Origin: Christiangramia echinicola DSM 19838
GTDB lineage: Bacteria; Bacteroidota; Bacteroidia; Flavobacteriales; Flavobacteriaceae
Length of the DNA stretch: 64,000 nt
Direction of reading: 5' to 3'
Assembly (NCBI RefSeq): GCF_000423065.1
Contig: NZ_AUHG01000016.1
Location: 124,001 to 188,000 of the forward strand
Positions 45,088-52,833 of this stretch are shown here, piece after piece (positions within the stretch are counted from its first letter, which is position 1; the number at the start of each line of letters is the position of its first letter). The translations under genes and the position numbers were made by a program. The notes beneath the pieces were generated by a model. It worked only from the letters and a program-made list of their open reading frames with translations. It was not told where the DNA came from and ran no database searches.

Positions 45088-46497
45088 TTAATTTAATTGG
45101 GTTGGCTGGCTTTGTTTCTCTTCTTCTAATCTTTTCTCTTCACTCGCTTCACTCAGCCTTCTTTCAAGTATTGGTTCAAGTAAGGTTTTACGCGGATTTT
45201 TCTTCAGGAAAGGATAAAGTTCAATATCCTCCTGCATTCTGTCTTCAGGATTCTCGAACTTATTGGTTCCTATGAGGACAAGTTCTCCATTATTGAATTT
45301 CTCCTGTTCCTCTGCCGCACTCTCTTTTATTTTTTTCTGAATGATTCCCGACTTTAATTCTTTCAGGAAACCTCCTCCTTTTTCTATATCCTTAAATATG
45401 TCAAGGGCTTTTTCAGCTAACTGTCTGGTGAGAGATTCAATATAATAGGTGCCTTCTGCTACATTCCCCACCTTATCAAGATAGCTTTCGTTCCTCATGA
45501 TAAGTAATTGGTTTCTCGCAATACGGTCGCCAAACTCATTGTCCTTATGATAAATAGCATCGTAAGGCATATTGCAAATAGCATCAGCGCCGCCAAGGAT
45601 CGCACTCATACCTTCAGTAGTTGTGCGCAGTAAATTCACATTATAATCATATAATGTCTTGGTTCTTTTGGTAGGCTCTGCTATAATGTGACAATCTGTA
45701 TTAAACCCGAATTCCTTTGCAATGCTTCCAAATAACCATCTCAGCGCTCTTATCTTAGAGATCTCGAAAAAATAATCTGATCCCACCGAGACCTTAAACT
45801 GAAGTTTGAAATTTGCCTTTTTATCTTCTGAAATATCTAATCCTGAAAGGTAATTTAGATATTCTGTGGCCTGTGCGCAAGCATACGCCAGTTGTTGAGG
45901 AATATTTGCTCCTGCATTTTGATAAAGGCCAAGATTGGTGCTTATTACAGATTCAAAATTCCTGGAATTTTGCGTGATCTTTTCCAATTCTTCATGGTCT
46001 GAATTCATATTATCAAACCAGTTTCCCGTACGGGCTAGTTTTCCAATAATATCGGTCTGAAGAAAAACGTTCAGATCTTTACTTGAAAGTGCTTTATCAA
46101 TTAGCTGAACAAAATCTGAATCCAGGAATTCAAGATGTAAATAGACAGAAAGTTTTTCCGGAAAGTTTTTAAATAGGGTTTCGCAATCGATTTCTTTGTT
46201 TGGTAAAATAAACCAGATCGCTTCCGTTCCCTTCTGTAGTTTTTGCAGGGCTTTTGTGTTGGCAGCTTCTGCAGAAGTAACATATATTTTCTCACATATA
46301 TTCCAGTGTGCGGGATTGCTAACCTTTAAGGTTTCTTCTATATCTTCAGAAGAATAAAAAGGTTTGATATCAATGCCGTGAAGGGTTTTGGTGATAAGCT
46401 TCTCGTTATAATCTGCACCCTTAAGATCTGCCTGGATCTTCTGTTTCCATTGTTTTGCAGAAACTTCTTCAAAGTCCTGAAATAACAATTGTTTCAT
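45088..46497 (-). CDS. mutA: Methylmalonyl-CoA mutase, small subunit
   Basis: A 469-residue partner of the catalytic subunit. It keeps the barrel-type fold ([47 protein letters not shown]) but stops before any cobalamin-binding domain, and no DxHxxG motif is present. The length is shorter than actinobacterial MutA (about 600) but usual for Bacteroidota. Confidence 0.93.
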   Translation of the reverse strand: MKQLLFQDFEEVSAKQWKQKIQADLKGADYNEKLITKTLHGIDIKPFYSSEDIEETLKVSNPAHWNICEKIYVTSAEAANTKALQKLQKGTEAIWFILPNKEIDCETLFKNFPEKLSVYLHLEFLDSDFVQLIDKALSSKDLNVFLQTDIIGKLARTGNWFDNMNSDHEELEKITQNSRNFESVISTNLGLYQNAGANIPQQLAYACAQATEYLNYLSGLDISEDKKANFKLQFKVSVGSDYFFEISKIRALRWLFGSIAKEFGFNTDCHIIAEPTKRTKTLYDYNVNLLRTTTEGMSAILGGADAICNMPYDAIYHKDNEFGDRIARNQLLIMRNESYLDKVGNVAEGTYYIESLTRQLAEKALDIFKDIEKGGGFLKELKSGIIQKKIKESAAEEQEKFNNGELVLIGTNKFENPEDRMQEDIELYPFLKKNPRKTLLEPILERRLSEASEEKRLEEEKQSQPTQLN

Positions 46498-46534
46498 TAG
46501 TAGTTGGTTTTTGAACGGGAAGTTTGCGAAGCCT

Positions 46535-46849
46535 TTAGTTTACCGTATCGTACTCGATAATGTAAATATCTTCATTGGGCCTTTTCATATAATATTTCTG
46601 CCTGGCGAACTTTTCAAGTTCTACCGAATCCTGAAGTTTTTCAATGACTGCTTTATCTTTCGCAATTTCCGTTTGATAATAATTCTTATTGTCCTGCAAT
46701 TCATTTATTTCCTGGTCAAGTTCATGATGAATAAACCATGAATTGGTATCCAGGAAGAACATCCAGCCGGCAAATACAAGAATAATCAGTACATACTTGT
46801 TACTGACTATCCTGAACCAGGGCTTTTTACGCAGGTCTTTAAATTTCAT
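46535..46849 (-). CDS. FtsB/DivIC-like septum formation initiator
   Basis: A 104-residue bitopic protein. A basic N-terminus is followed by one transmembrane helix (YVLIILVFAGWMFFL, about 19-33) and a coiled coil (about 38-80; ELQDNKNYYQTEIAKDK), then the FtsB-type ending KFARQKYYMKRPNEDIYII. It is likely part of the divisome. It sits between udk and mutA, with 37 bases to mutA, a common arrangement in Flavobacteriaceae. Confidence 0.88.
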   Translation of the reverse strand: MKFKDLRKKPWFRIVSNKYVLIILVFAGWMFFLDTNSWFIHHELDQEINELQDNKNYYQTEIAKDKAVIEKLQDSVELEKFARQKYYMKRPNEDIYIIEYDTVN

Positions 46850-46868
46850 ACGCTTTAAAGATACAAAA

Positions 46869-47477
46869 TTAGGTTAAGCGATCTTTTATAATAGTCTGAA
46901 CGATATCAACAGCAACCGTATTGTAGCGGTTTGTTGGAATGATGATATCTGCAAATTCTTTGGTAGGCTCAATAAATTGCTGATGCATAGGCTTCAGTGT
47001 TGTTTGATAACGCCATAACACCTCTTCCAGATCTCTGCCACGTTCTGCAATATCTCGTTTTAATCTTCGAATAAGTCTTTCGTCACTATCTGCATGTACA
47101 TAGATCTTAATGTCAAATAACTCACGAATTTCAGGATGGGTAAGTATAAGAATCCCTTCAACGATCACCACTTTTCTTGGATGGATCTCGATGGTTTCTC
47201 CGGTCCTGTTGTGTTCTTTAAAAGAATATACCGGTTGCTGAATGGATTTTCCTGATTTTAGTTCTTTTAAATGTTCAGCTAAAAGTTCAAAATCAATAGA
47301 CTTGGGATGGTCGAAATTTATCTTTTTACGATCTTCAAAAGATAGGTGAGAGGTATCCTGATAATAAGAATCCTGAGAGATCACATCTACTTCCTCGTTC
47401 TTTAATTCATCAATGATCTGATTTACTACCGTAGTTTTCCCGCTTCCCGTACCACCGGCAATACCAATTATAAGCAT
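46869..47477 (-). CDS. udk: Uridine kinase
   Basis: A 202-residue pyrimidine-salvage kinase. The P-loop GGTGSGKTT is at residues 8-16; DSYYQD and FDHPKSIDF are the substrate-binding loops, and RRLKRDIAERGR the lid. The start is preceded by a minus-strand TACCTTTG at 47494-47501. It leads the unit udk-ftsB-like-mutA-mutB-SDR. Confidence 0.95.
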   Translation of the reverse strand: MLIIGIAGGTGSGKTTVVNQIIDELKNEEVDVISQDSYYQDTSHLSFEDRKKINFDHPKSIDFELLAEHLKELKSGKSIQQPVYSFKEHNRTGETIEIHPRKVVIVEGILILTHPEIRELFDIKIYVHADSDERLIRRLKRDIAERGRDLEEVLWRYQTTLKPMHQQFIEPTKEFADIIIPTNRYNTVAVDIVQTIIKDRLT

Positions 47478-47570
47478 AGAGTTGAAATTTGCGCAAAGGT
47501 AATATTAGTTTTTAAAAAGCTTCTGATGATTTTTTAATCAATTTGTCTAAGAACGAAATCCATCAACACA

Positions 47571-47599
47571 AAAAAACCGGACTGTATAACAATCCGGTT
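47571..47599 (-). terminator. Intrinsic terminator of the cytochrome c / sugar dehydrogenase unit
   Basis: Stem AACCGGA / TCCGGTT with a short AT-rich loop, followed on the minus strand by T8, about 20 bases after the cytochrome stop. Confidence 0.85.
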
Positions 47600-47621
47600 C
47601 TAAAATGAAGTTTTAAAATAT

Positions 47622-48089
47622 TTACTCGGTTTCTTTTTGAATGGCTGCAACTTCCTCTTCTGTAACCATATCCTTTATATTGTTGCTCCAGGAATTCATC
47701 ACATAATTCATGGCGTCTGCCACTTCTTTATCACTTAAGCCCATAGGCGTCATGATATTATCATATTTTTCTCCATTCACTTCGATTGGTCCCTGCATTC
47801 CATATTTTACTCCTCTAATGCTTTCCTCTCGTTTTTCGGTAAGCCAGTTAGAACCATCAAGAGGAGGATAGGTGCCAGCAATTCCCTTTCCGTTTGGTAA
47901 GTGACAGGTGACGCAAAGATCATTGTAGATCGTTTTTCCTCTTTCCACACTTGCTGTAAGTGGTGTTTTAGTACTTGATTTTTCTGAAGACGGGATCACA
48001 TAAGATTCTTCTTCAGTATCTTTTTCTTTTTTATCAGATTTACATGCGACGAAAGCGATCAAACTGAAAATAAAAAGTAGTTTTCTCAT
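47622..48089 (-). CDS. Lipoprotein c-type cytochrome
   Basis: A 155-residue lipoprotein (lipobox FVAC, Cys at 16) with an acidic linker and one class I cytochrome c domain: the heme motif is C59-V-T-C62-H63, and the Met of MTPMGLSD is the likely axial ligand. It probably takes electrons from the sugar dehydrogenase encoded directly upstream, whose last base it shares. Confidence 0.92.
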   Translation of the reverse strand: MRKLLFIFSLIAFVACKSDKKEKDTEEESYVIPSSEKSSTKTPLTASVERGKTIYNDLCVTCHLPNGKGIAGTYPPLDGSNWLTEKREESIRGVKYGMQGPIEVNGEKYDNIMTPMGLSDKEVADAMNYVMNSWSNNIKDMVTEEEVAAIQKETE

Positions 48090-49285
48090 TATTCCTGGTT
48101 GTTAGTTAGTTTAGCAATTCCTTTTCCTTCTATGGCCATATAAATATTACCATCAGGTCCCTGTTTTACATCTCTCATCCTTCCTGAATCTTCAAGTAAT
48201 TTAACCCTTTTATTAATTTTTTTGCCATTCAGCTCTAAAAGTTCTAGATATTGAAATTTAAGCGAACCTACGAGTAGATTACCTTTTAATTCCGGGAACT
48301 TGTTAGAAGTCACATAAGCAAAACCACTGGGCGCTATAGAAGGTAACCAGTAAAAGATAGGATCTTCCATATTTGATCGGGAGGTTTCATCGGTGATAGA
48401 TGTACCACTATAATTTTCTCCGTAAGTAACAACAGGCCAACCGAAATTTGCTCCTTTTTTTACCACGTTAATTTCATCTCCTCCTTTTGGGCCATGTTCA
48501 TGAACCCAGATCTCTCCGGTTTCAGGATTAAGGATCATTCCCTGCGGATTTCTGTGACCGTATGAATAGATCGCTTCAACCGCCTCTTGCTGGCCAACGA
48601 AAGGATTGTCAGAAGGTATACTTCCATCATCATTAAGCCTGTAAACCTTACCGTTATCACGAGTAATATCCTGAGGGTTAACATCTCTCTCTCCGCGTTC
48701 CCCGGCACTGAAATATAAGTAACCTTCTTTATCGAAAGCTATTCTGGATCCAAAATGCTGTCCTTTTGTAGTATTTGGTGTAGCTTTATAAAGTACCTCT
48801 TTACTGGTAAGCTGATTTCCCTGAAGTTTTGCTCTCATTAAAGCAGTATTACCTCCGTCACCTTCACCTTCTTTTGATGCGTAAGTAAAGTAGATCCAGC
48901 CATTAGATTCATAATCGGGATGTAGAACTACATCCAGTAATCCACCCTGACCGCGATCATAAACCTCAGGTCCTCCTTGAATATTGGTTTTTTGGCCATC
49001 TTTAAAATGGATGATGTCACCATTTTTTTCAGTAATTAGCATACCTCCATCAGGAAGAAAGGTAAAACCCCATGGAATTTTCAGCCCTTCAACGACCATT
49101 TCATAGGAGTATTTATCTGAATTTTCAGCGTCTATAGGGTCTGGAACTTCAGTAGGCTCCTGAGTTTGTTCCTCACCAGTCTCTTCAATATTTCCTTCGA
49201 CTTGCGCAGTTCCGGAATCTTTTCCATTTTCTCCACAAGCAATAAGACTTAAAGCAAGTCCTGATATTAATAAAATTCTTTTCAT
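48089..49285 (-). CDS. PQQ-type soluble sugar dehydrogenase, lipoprotein
   Basis: A 398-residue lipoprotein (lipobox LIAC, Cys at 17) with a low-complexity acidic linker and a six-bladed propeller of the Asd/YliI-GdhB type: IPWGFTFLPDGGMLITEK, GGLLDVVLHPDY, GQHFGSRIAFD, YSYGHRNPQGM, WVHEHGPKGGDEIN. It is expected to oxidise aldoses in the periplasm with PQQ. No PQQ biosynthesis genes are in the window. The paired cytochrome is the likely acceptor. Confidence 0.92.
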   Translation of the reverse strand: MKRILLISGLALSLIACGENGKDSGTAQVEGNIEETGEEQTQEPTEVPDPIDAENSDKYSYEMVVEGLKIPWGFTFLPDGGMLITEKNGDIIHFKDGQKTNIQGGPEVYDRGQGGLLDVVLHPDYESNGWIYFTYASKEGEGDGGNTALMRAKLQGNQLTSKEVLYKATPNTTKGQHFGSRIAFDKEGYLYFSAGERGERDVNPQDITRDNGKVYRLNDDGSIPSDNPFVGQQEAVEAIYSYGHRNPQGMILNPETGEIWVHEHGPKGGDEINVVKKGANFGWPVVTYGENYSGTSITDETSRSNMEDPIFYWLPSIAPSGFAYVTSNKFPELKGNLLVGSLKFQYLELLELNGKKINKRVKLLEDSGRMRDVKQGPDGNIYMAIEGKGIAKLTNNQE

Positions 49286-49350
49286 AGCAATAATATTAAG
49301 GGTCTAAAACGTATTAAGTGAACTAAGATATAAAAAATTAAAAGTTTTCA

Positions 49351-49379
49351 TTGTGGGAGATTAAATATTCTTATATTTG
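49351..49379 (+). promoter_or_regulatory. Promoter of tRNA-Pro
   Basis: TTG (49351-49353), an 18-base spacer and TATATTTG (49372-49379), an exact TTG/TAnnTTTG promoter ending 28 bases before the tRNA. Confidence 0.78.
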
Positions 49380-49407
49380 CCGCCCAATTGTGGTTGAAAA
49401 GCCATTA

Positions 49408-49482
49408 CGGGGTGTAGCGTAGCCCGGTTATCGCGCCTGCTTTGGGAGCAGGAGGCCGCAGGTTCGAATCCTGCCACCCCGA
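49408..49482 (+). tRNA. tRNA-Pro(TGG)
   Basis: A 75-base cloverleaf: acceptor CGGGGTG/CACCCCG, D-arm GCG/CGC, anticodon stem CCTGC/GCAGG with loop TTTGGGA (anticodon TGG), and T-arm GCAGG-TTCGAAT-CCTGC. The discriminator is A and no CCA is encoded. It is a single tRNA gene with its own promoter and terminator. Confidence 0.97.
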
Positions 49483-49506
49483 CTTTTTAAAATTTTAATA
49501 AGAAAT

Positions 49507-49549
49507 AAAAAAAGGCAATTACATGAAGTTCATGTAATTGCCTTTTTTT
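49507..49549. terminator. Strong bidirectional terminator after tRNA-Pro
   Basis: Long stem GGCAATTACATGAA / TTCATGTAATTGCC flanked by A7 and T7. It closes the tRNA transcript. The rest of 49550-49708 up to the convergent DUF442 gene is AT-rich with no further feature seen. Confidence 0.9.
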
Positions 49550-49708
49550 GTAGATTAAATTAATATAATTCTAGATAAATGATATGTGAGTATTTAGCAA
49601 GTCTGTGATTGGATCGTGAGTTTGTTTACTGTATATAATTAGAAATTGAATGATCCCTTTGTTTATTTGACTTTCCTTAAACCTCAAGCATTTAAAAATC
49701 TTTTCAAT

Positions 49709-50170
49709 TTAATTTTTAGAATCAGAATGCTCATTCACATATTTCTTGAGGAACTGTTCCAGTTCAGGCACATCACATTCAAAACCCATTTCTTTAGCTT
49801 TTTCAATCACTTCTTCGCCAGACATGTTTTTCTGGCAACCAATATGCATCATCACCAATGCACCGGAACGTTTTCCAGATTTGCAATGAATTACGATAGG
49901 TTTTGGGAGCGTTTCAAGTTCCTGTCGGAAATTATCTACCATAGCTTCTGATAAATTATCTTTAGATATACCAATATGTCTATATGTGAGATTATTTTCC
50001 TTACCTAGTTTTTCTTCCTTTTCGGTAGAAACGTTTTGTTCTTCTTTCTCAGTCTGCAAATTGATAACCGATTTAAAACCCTTTTCAGCAAAGTTTTTAA
50101 AGCCGTTTTCATCTGGATCAAATGCAGCTACCGAAATTTCATCATTCACTTTCTTAATTTCCTTTTCCAT
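49709..50170 (-). CDS. TIGR01244/DUF442 phosphatase-like protein (Blh-associated)
   Basis: A 153-residue protein with a protein-tyrosine-phosphatase fold. The P-loop HCKSGKRSG keeps the Cys and Arg of C-x5-R, and the early part (ISVAAFDPDENGFKNFAEKGFKSVINLQTEKEE) matches the DUF442 family often fused or adjacent to persulfide dioxygenase/Blh proteins. It may act as a sulfurtransferase or phosphatase. It lies 20 bases after the MBL-rhodanese gene, which supports a role in sulfide handling. There is no general acid Asp that I can identify with confidence. Confidence 0.82.
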   Translation of the reverse strand: MEKEIKKVNDEISVAAFDPDENGFKNFAEKGFKSVINLQTEKEEQNVSTEKEEKLGKENNLTYRHIGISKDNLSEAMVDNFRQELETLPKPIVIHCKSGKRSGALVMMHIGCQKNMSGEEVIEKAKEMGFECDVPELEQFLKKYVNEHSDSKN

Positions 50171-50190
50171 AGTATCTTTCTTTATTCGAT

Positions 50191-51588
50191 TTAACTTTTA
50201 TTTTCAATTGGTAAATCCGCAGCTTTCCAAGCTTTAAAACTACCAGGAATGCTGTTCACATTCTGAAAACCATTCTTTTGTAAAAAACTGGCCGCAATAC
50301 TGGCTCTATATCCGCTGGCGCAATACACGGCAAATTTTTGGTTTTTATTCAAGGTGCTTATTTTATCAGATAGTTCACCAAGAAATATATGTGTAGCATT
50401 TGGAATATTGCCATTTTTCCATTCTTTCTGTTTACGCACATCCAGAGGTTGATATTGCTCTTTATTTTGACTAAGTTCAAGTACACTCAGTTGTGGTAGT
50501 TTTATTATTGGTTTACCCGATTCTTGCCAACTGCGCATATTCCCTGTCAGATAGCCTTTAAAATTGGTGTGTCCGGTGAGCCAAAGCAGAGTTACAACCC
50601 TCTCAAGGTCCTTATCGTCAGGAAGTACTAATAGTATAGGTGCCTTTGTATCTATTAACCAACCGGCCCAAACCGACAGAATGGGACGTTGTCCTATGTT
50701 GAGAGCGCCTTCTATATGACCGCCTCCAAATGCCAACATATCCCGGGTATCTATAATGATCGTATCTGGGTTCTTCATTTCTTTTTCAAACTCATTTACG
50801 CTTAGAGACCTAACTGGTGGTGTATGACCAAAAGTTTCTGGCCCCTTGGCGTTAAGTTTTTTCATCTTTGGATAATGAGTAGGTACAGGAGGCGCACTAT
50901 CCTGAATGGTTTTTTTAAATTCATCAAAACTCTCGATCTGCATGAATGGATTATGTTTTTTCTCGTATCCAATGGTAGTATGCATACGGTCACCTATATC
51001 AGGACCACAAGCCGAACCTGCTGCATGGCATGGATACACAATCACTTCATCCCCCAGCTTGCAAAAGACTTCTCGCATGGTGTTATATAGAGCCTGGGTT
51101 AATTCATCTGTTTTCTCATCACCCAATAAATCTGGTCGTCCCAAAGAATCAACGAACAGTGAATCACCGGTTACAATGCCCCAGGGATCTTCTTTGTGCG
51201 ATTCAAATAATAAATAGGATAAATGTTCGGGTGTATGACCAGGTGTATGCTTAGCCATCATTTTAACCTGACCGAATTCAAACTTATCTCCTGCCCGAAC
51301 CGGTTCATGAGCAAAATGATATGTGGCGTCACCTTCAACGCTAACATAAATTTTAGCACTTCCATTACATCGGGCTACCAGCTCACAAGCCCCACTCATA
51401 AAATCTGCATGGATGTGGGTTTCAAAAACATGTGTAATAGTAACACGGTATTGCCGGGCTTTCTGTAGGTAGATATCGGCATCGGGAACAGGATCAATTA
51501 CTGCTGCGCAACCTGCACTCTCATCACATAAAAAATATGAAACCTGAGCAATACCTTCTGCTAATATTGGTTCAAATCTTAAAGCCAT
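50191..51588 (-). CDS. MBL-fold persulfide dioxygenase-like protein with two rhodanese domains
   Basis: A 465-residue fusion. The N-terminal metallo-beta-lactamase domain (about 1-240) has H58-x-H60-x-D62 (THIHADF), HTPGHTPEH and GDSLFVD, the ETHE1-like iron site. The first rhodanese domain (about 265-360) lacks a catalytic Cys; the second (about 370-462) has it in CASGYRAS. The protein would oxidise persulfides and move sulfane sulfur. It forms a unit with the DUF442 gene and is divergent from the RsbQ-like gene. Confidence 0.9.
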   Translation of the reverse strand: MALRFEPILAEGIAQVSYFLCDESAGCAAVIDPVPDADIYLQKARQYRVTITHVFETHIHADFMSGACELVARCNGSAKIYVSVEGDATYHFAHEPVRAGDKFEFGQVKMMAKHTPGHTPEHLSYLLFESHKEDPWGIVTGDSLFVDSLGRPDLLGDEKTDELTQALYNTMREVFCKLGDEVIVYPCHAAGSACGPDIGDRMHTTIGYEKKHNPFMQIESFDEFKKTIQDSAPPVPTHYPKMKKLNAKGPETFGHTPPVRSLSVNEFEKEMKNPDTIIIDTRDMLAFGGGHIEGALNIGQRPILSVWAGWLIDTKAPILLVLPDDKDLERVVTLLWLTGHTNFKGYLTGNMRSWQESGKPIIKLPQLSVLELSQNKEQYQPLDVRKQKEWKNGNIPNATHIFLGELSDKISTLNKNQKFAVYCASGYRASIAASFLQKNGFQNVNSIPGSFKAWKAADLPIENKS

Positions 51589-52014
51589 AGGTTATCAAAT
51601 TAACAGCTTAGGCTATCTAAAATAAGAGTTATAATAGATAATAAGGTTAAGAAAAAATCAAAGGTTCACAGGTATAACAAGAGATTAACACATGCGTTAA
51701 TAGTTGTTAATAGTTCTAGTTTATGATTACTTGCGCTTAGGATATGAAAATAAAAAGTATAATAGCACCAAAGGCTTAAGCTAGAAGACACTTTTACCAA
51801 TTCTAAATCTGTAAATATGTTTGGCTAAAATGAGGGAATTTAAAGGCTCTGAAAAAAGTAAATGATTTGTTTATTTTAGCAACAGGTATACAATTAGGTT
51901 TTAAGCCAGCCGCCGTTCTTATAAATTTTTCAAGCCCGTTGTACTATTTATGGTATTAAATTTAAGACAGGTTAAATCCTTATCTTTATTACCGAAAATA
52001 ATTTTTTAGCTACT
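51589..52014. other. 426-base divergent intergenic region
   Basis: AT-rich region between the starts of the MBL-rhodanese gene (-) and the RsbQ-like gene (+). It must carry both promoters. One TATGTTTG (51816-51823) matches TAnnTTTG on the plus strand but has no TTG partner. GTTAATAG occurs twice (51699-51720 area). No ORF, hairpin or RNA gene was recognised. Confidence 0.5.
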
Positions 52015-52833
52015 ATGACTTCAATTGATAAAACCAAGGTTTTAAGTAGAAATAATATTACCGTTCAGGGAAATGGAGAACAAGCTATATTATTCGTCCA
52101 CGGTTATGGTTGCGATCAAAATATGTGGAGATTTGTAATTCCTGATTTTCTGGAGGACTACAAAGTTATTCTTATGGATCATGTGGGAGCAGGAAATTCA
52201 GATGAATCCTACTATAGTAAACAGAAATATGGCAACCTGCAGGGCTATGCCGATGATATACTTGAAGTATGTAAGGTTTTGGATTTAAAAGAGTTGATAA
52301 TCGTAGGGCATTCAGTTAGCGCCATGATTGCATTATTGGCCGCCAATAAGGAACCGGAACTATTTAGCAACATAATCATGATTGGTCCATCACCATGTTA
52401 TGTCAATAAAAATGGATATCGAGGCGGGTTTAATCAGGAAGACATTGATGATTTATTAAATACATTAGATAAAAATTATTTAGGCTGGGCGGCGACTATG
52501 GCCCCTGCTATAATGGGAAATCCCGAAAGACCAGAATTAGGAGAAGAATTAAAGAATAGTTTTTGTCAATCTAACCCTGAAATTGCTAAGCACTTTGCAC
52601 AAGTTACTTTTCTATCAGACAATCGGGAAGATTTGCCAAAGCTTCACATACCTACTCTGATAATTCAATCCAAGGAGGATGTTATTGCACCATTAGAGGT
52701 GGCGCAATATGTTTATAATCAAATCCCGACCAGTACCTTAGAAGTTATTGATGCTACAGGTCATTGTCCAAACTTAAGTGCTCCTAAGCAAACTGTTAGA
52801 GCTATTAAACAATATCTGCAAGGACAGGAATAA
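52015..52833 (+). CDS. rsbQ: RsbQ-type alpha/beta hydrolase
   Basis: A 272-residue single-domain alpha/beta hydrolase closely resembling Bacillus RsbQ along its whole length: GYGCDQNMW, DHVGAGNSDESYYS, MIGPSPCYVN, NYLGWAA and ATGHCP. The triad is S100 (VGHSVS), D222 (KEDVIAP) and H250 (TGHCP). RsbQ activates the PAS phosphatase RsbP, probably by producing or presenting a small hydrophobic ligand; the plant karrikin/strigolactone receptors are of the same family. The stop is directly followed by the ATG of the PAS kinase gene, so the two form an evident functional pair. Confidence 0.93.
   Translation: MTSIDKTKVLSRNNITVQGNGEQAILFVHGYGCDQNMWRFVIPDFLEDYKVILMDHVGAGNSDESYYSKQKYGNLQGYADDILEVCKVLDLKELIIVGHSVSAMIALLAANKEPELFSNIIMIGPSPCYVNKNGYRGGFNQEDIDDLLNTLDKNYLGWAATMAPAIMGNPERPELGEELKNSFCQSNPEIAKHFAQVTFLSDNREDLPKLHIPTLIIQSKEDVIAPLEVAQYVYNQIPTSTLEVIDATGHCPNLSAPKQTVRAIKQYLQGQE

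Noticed and set aside
49408-49550. An integration site at tRNA-Pro
   Set aside because: There is no integrase and no direct repeat of the tRNA end in the window; the downstream hairpin is simply a terminator.
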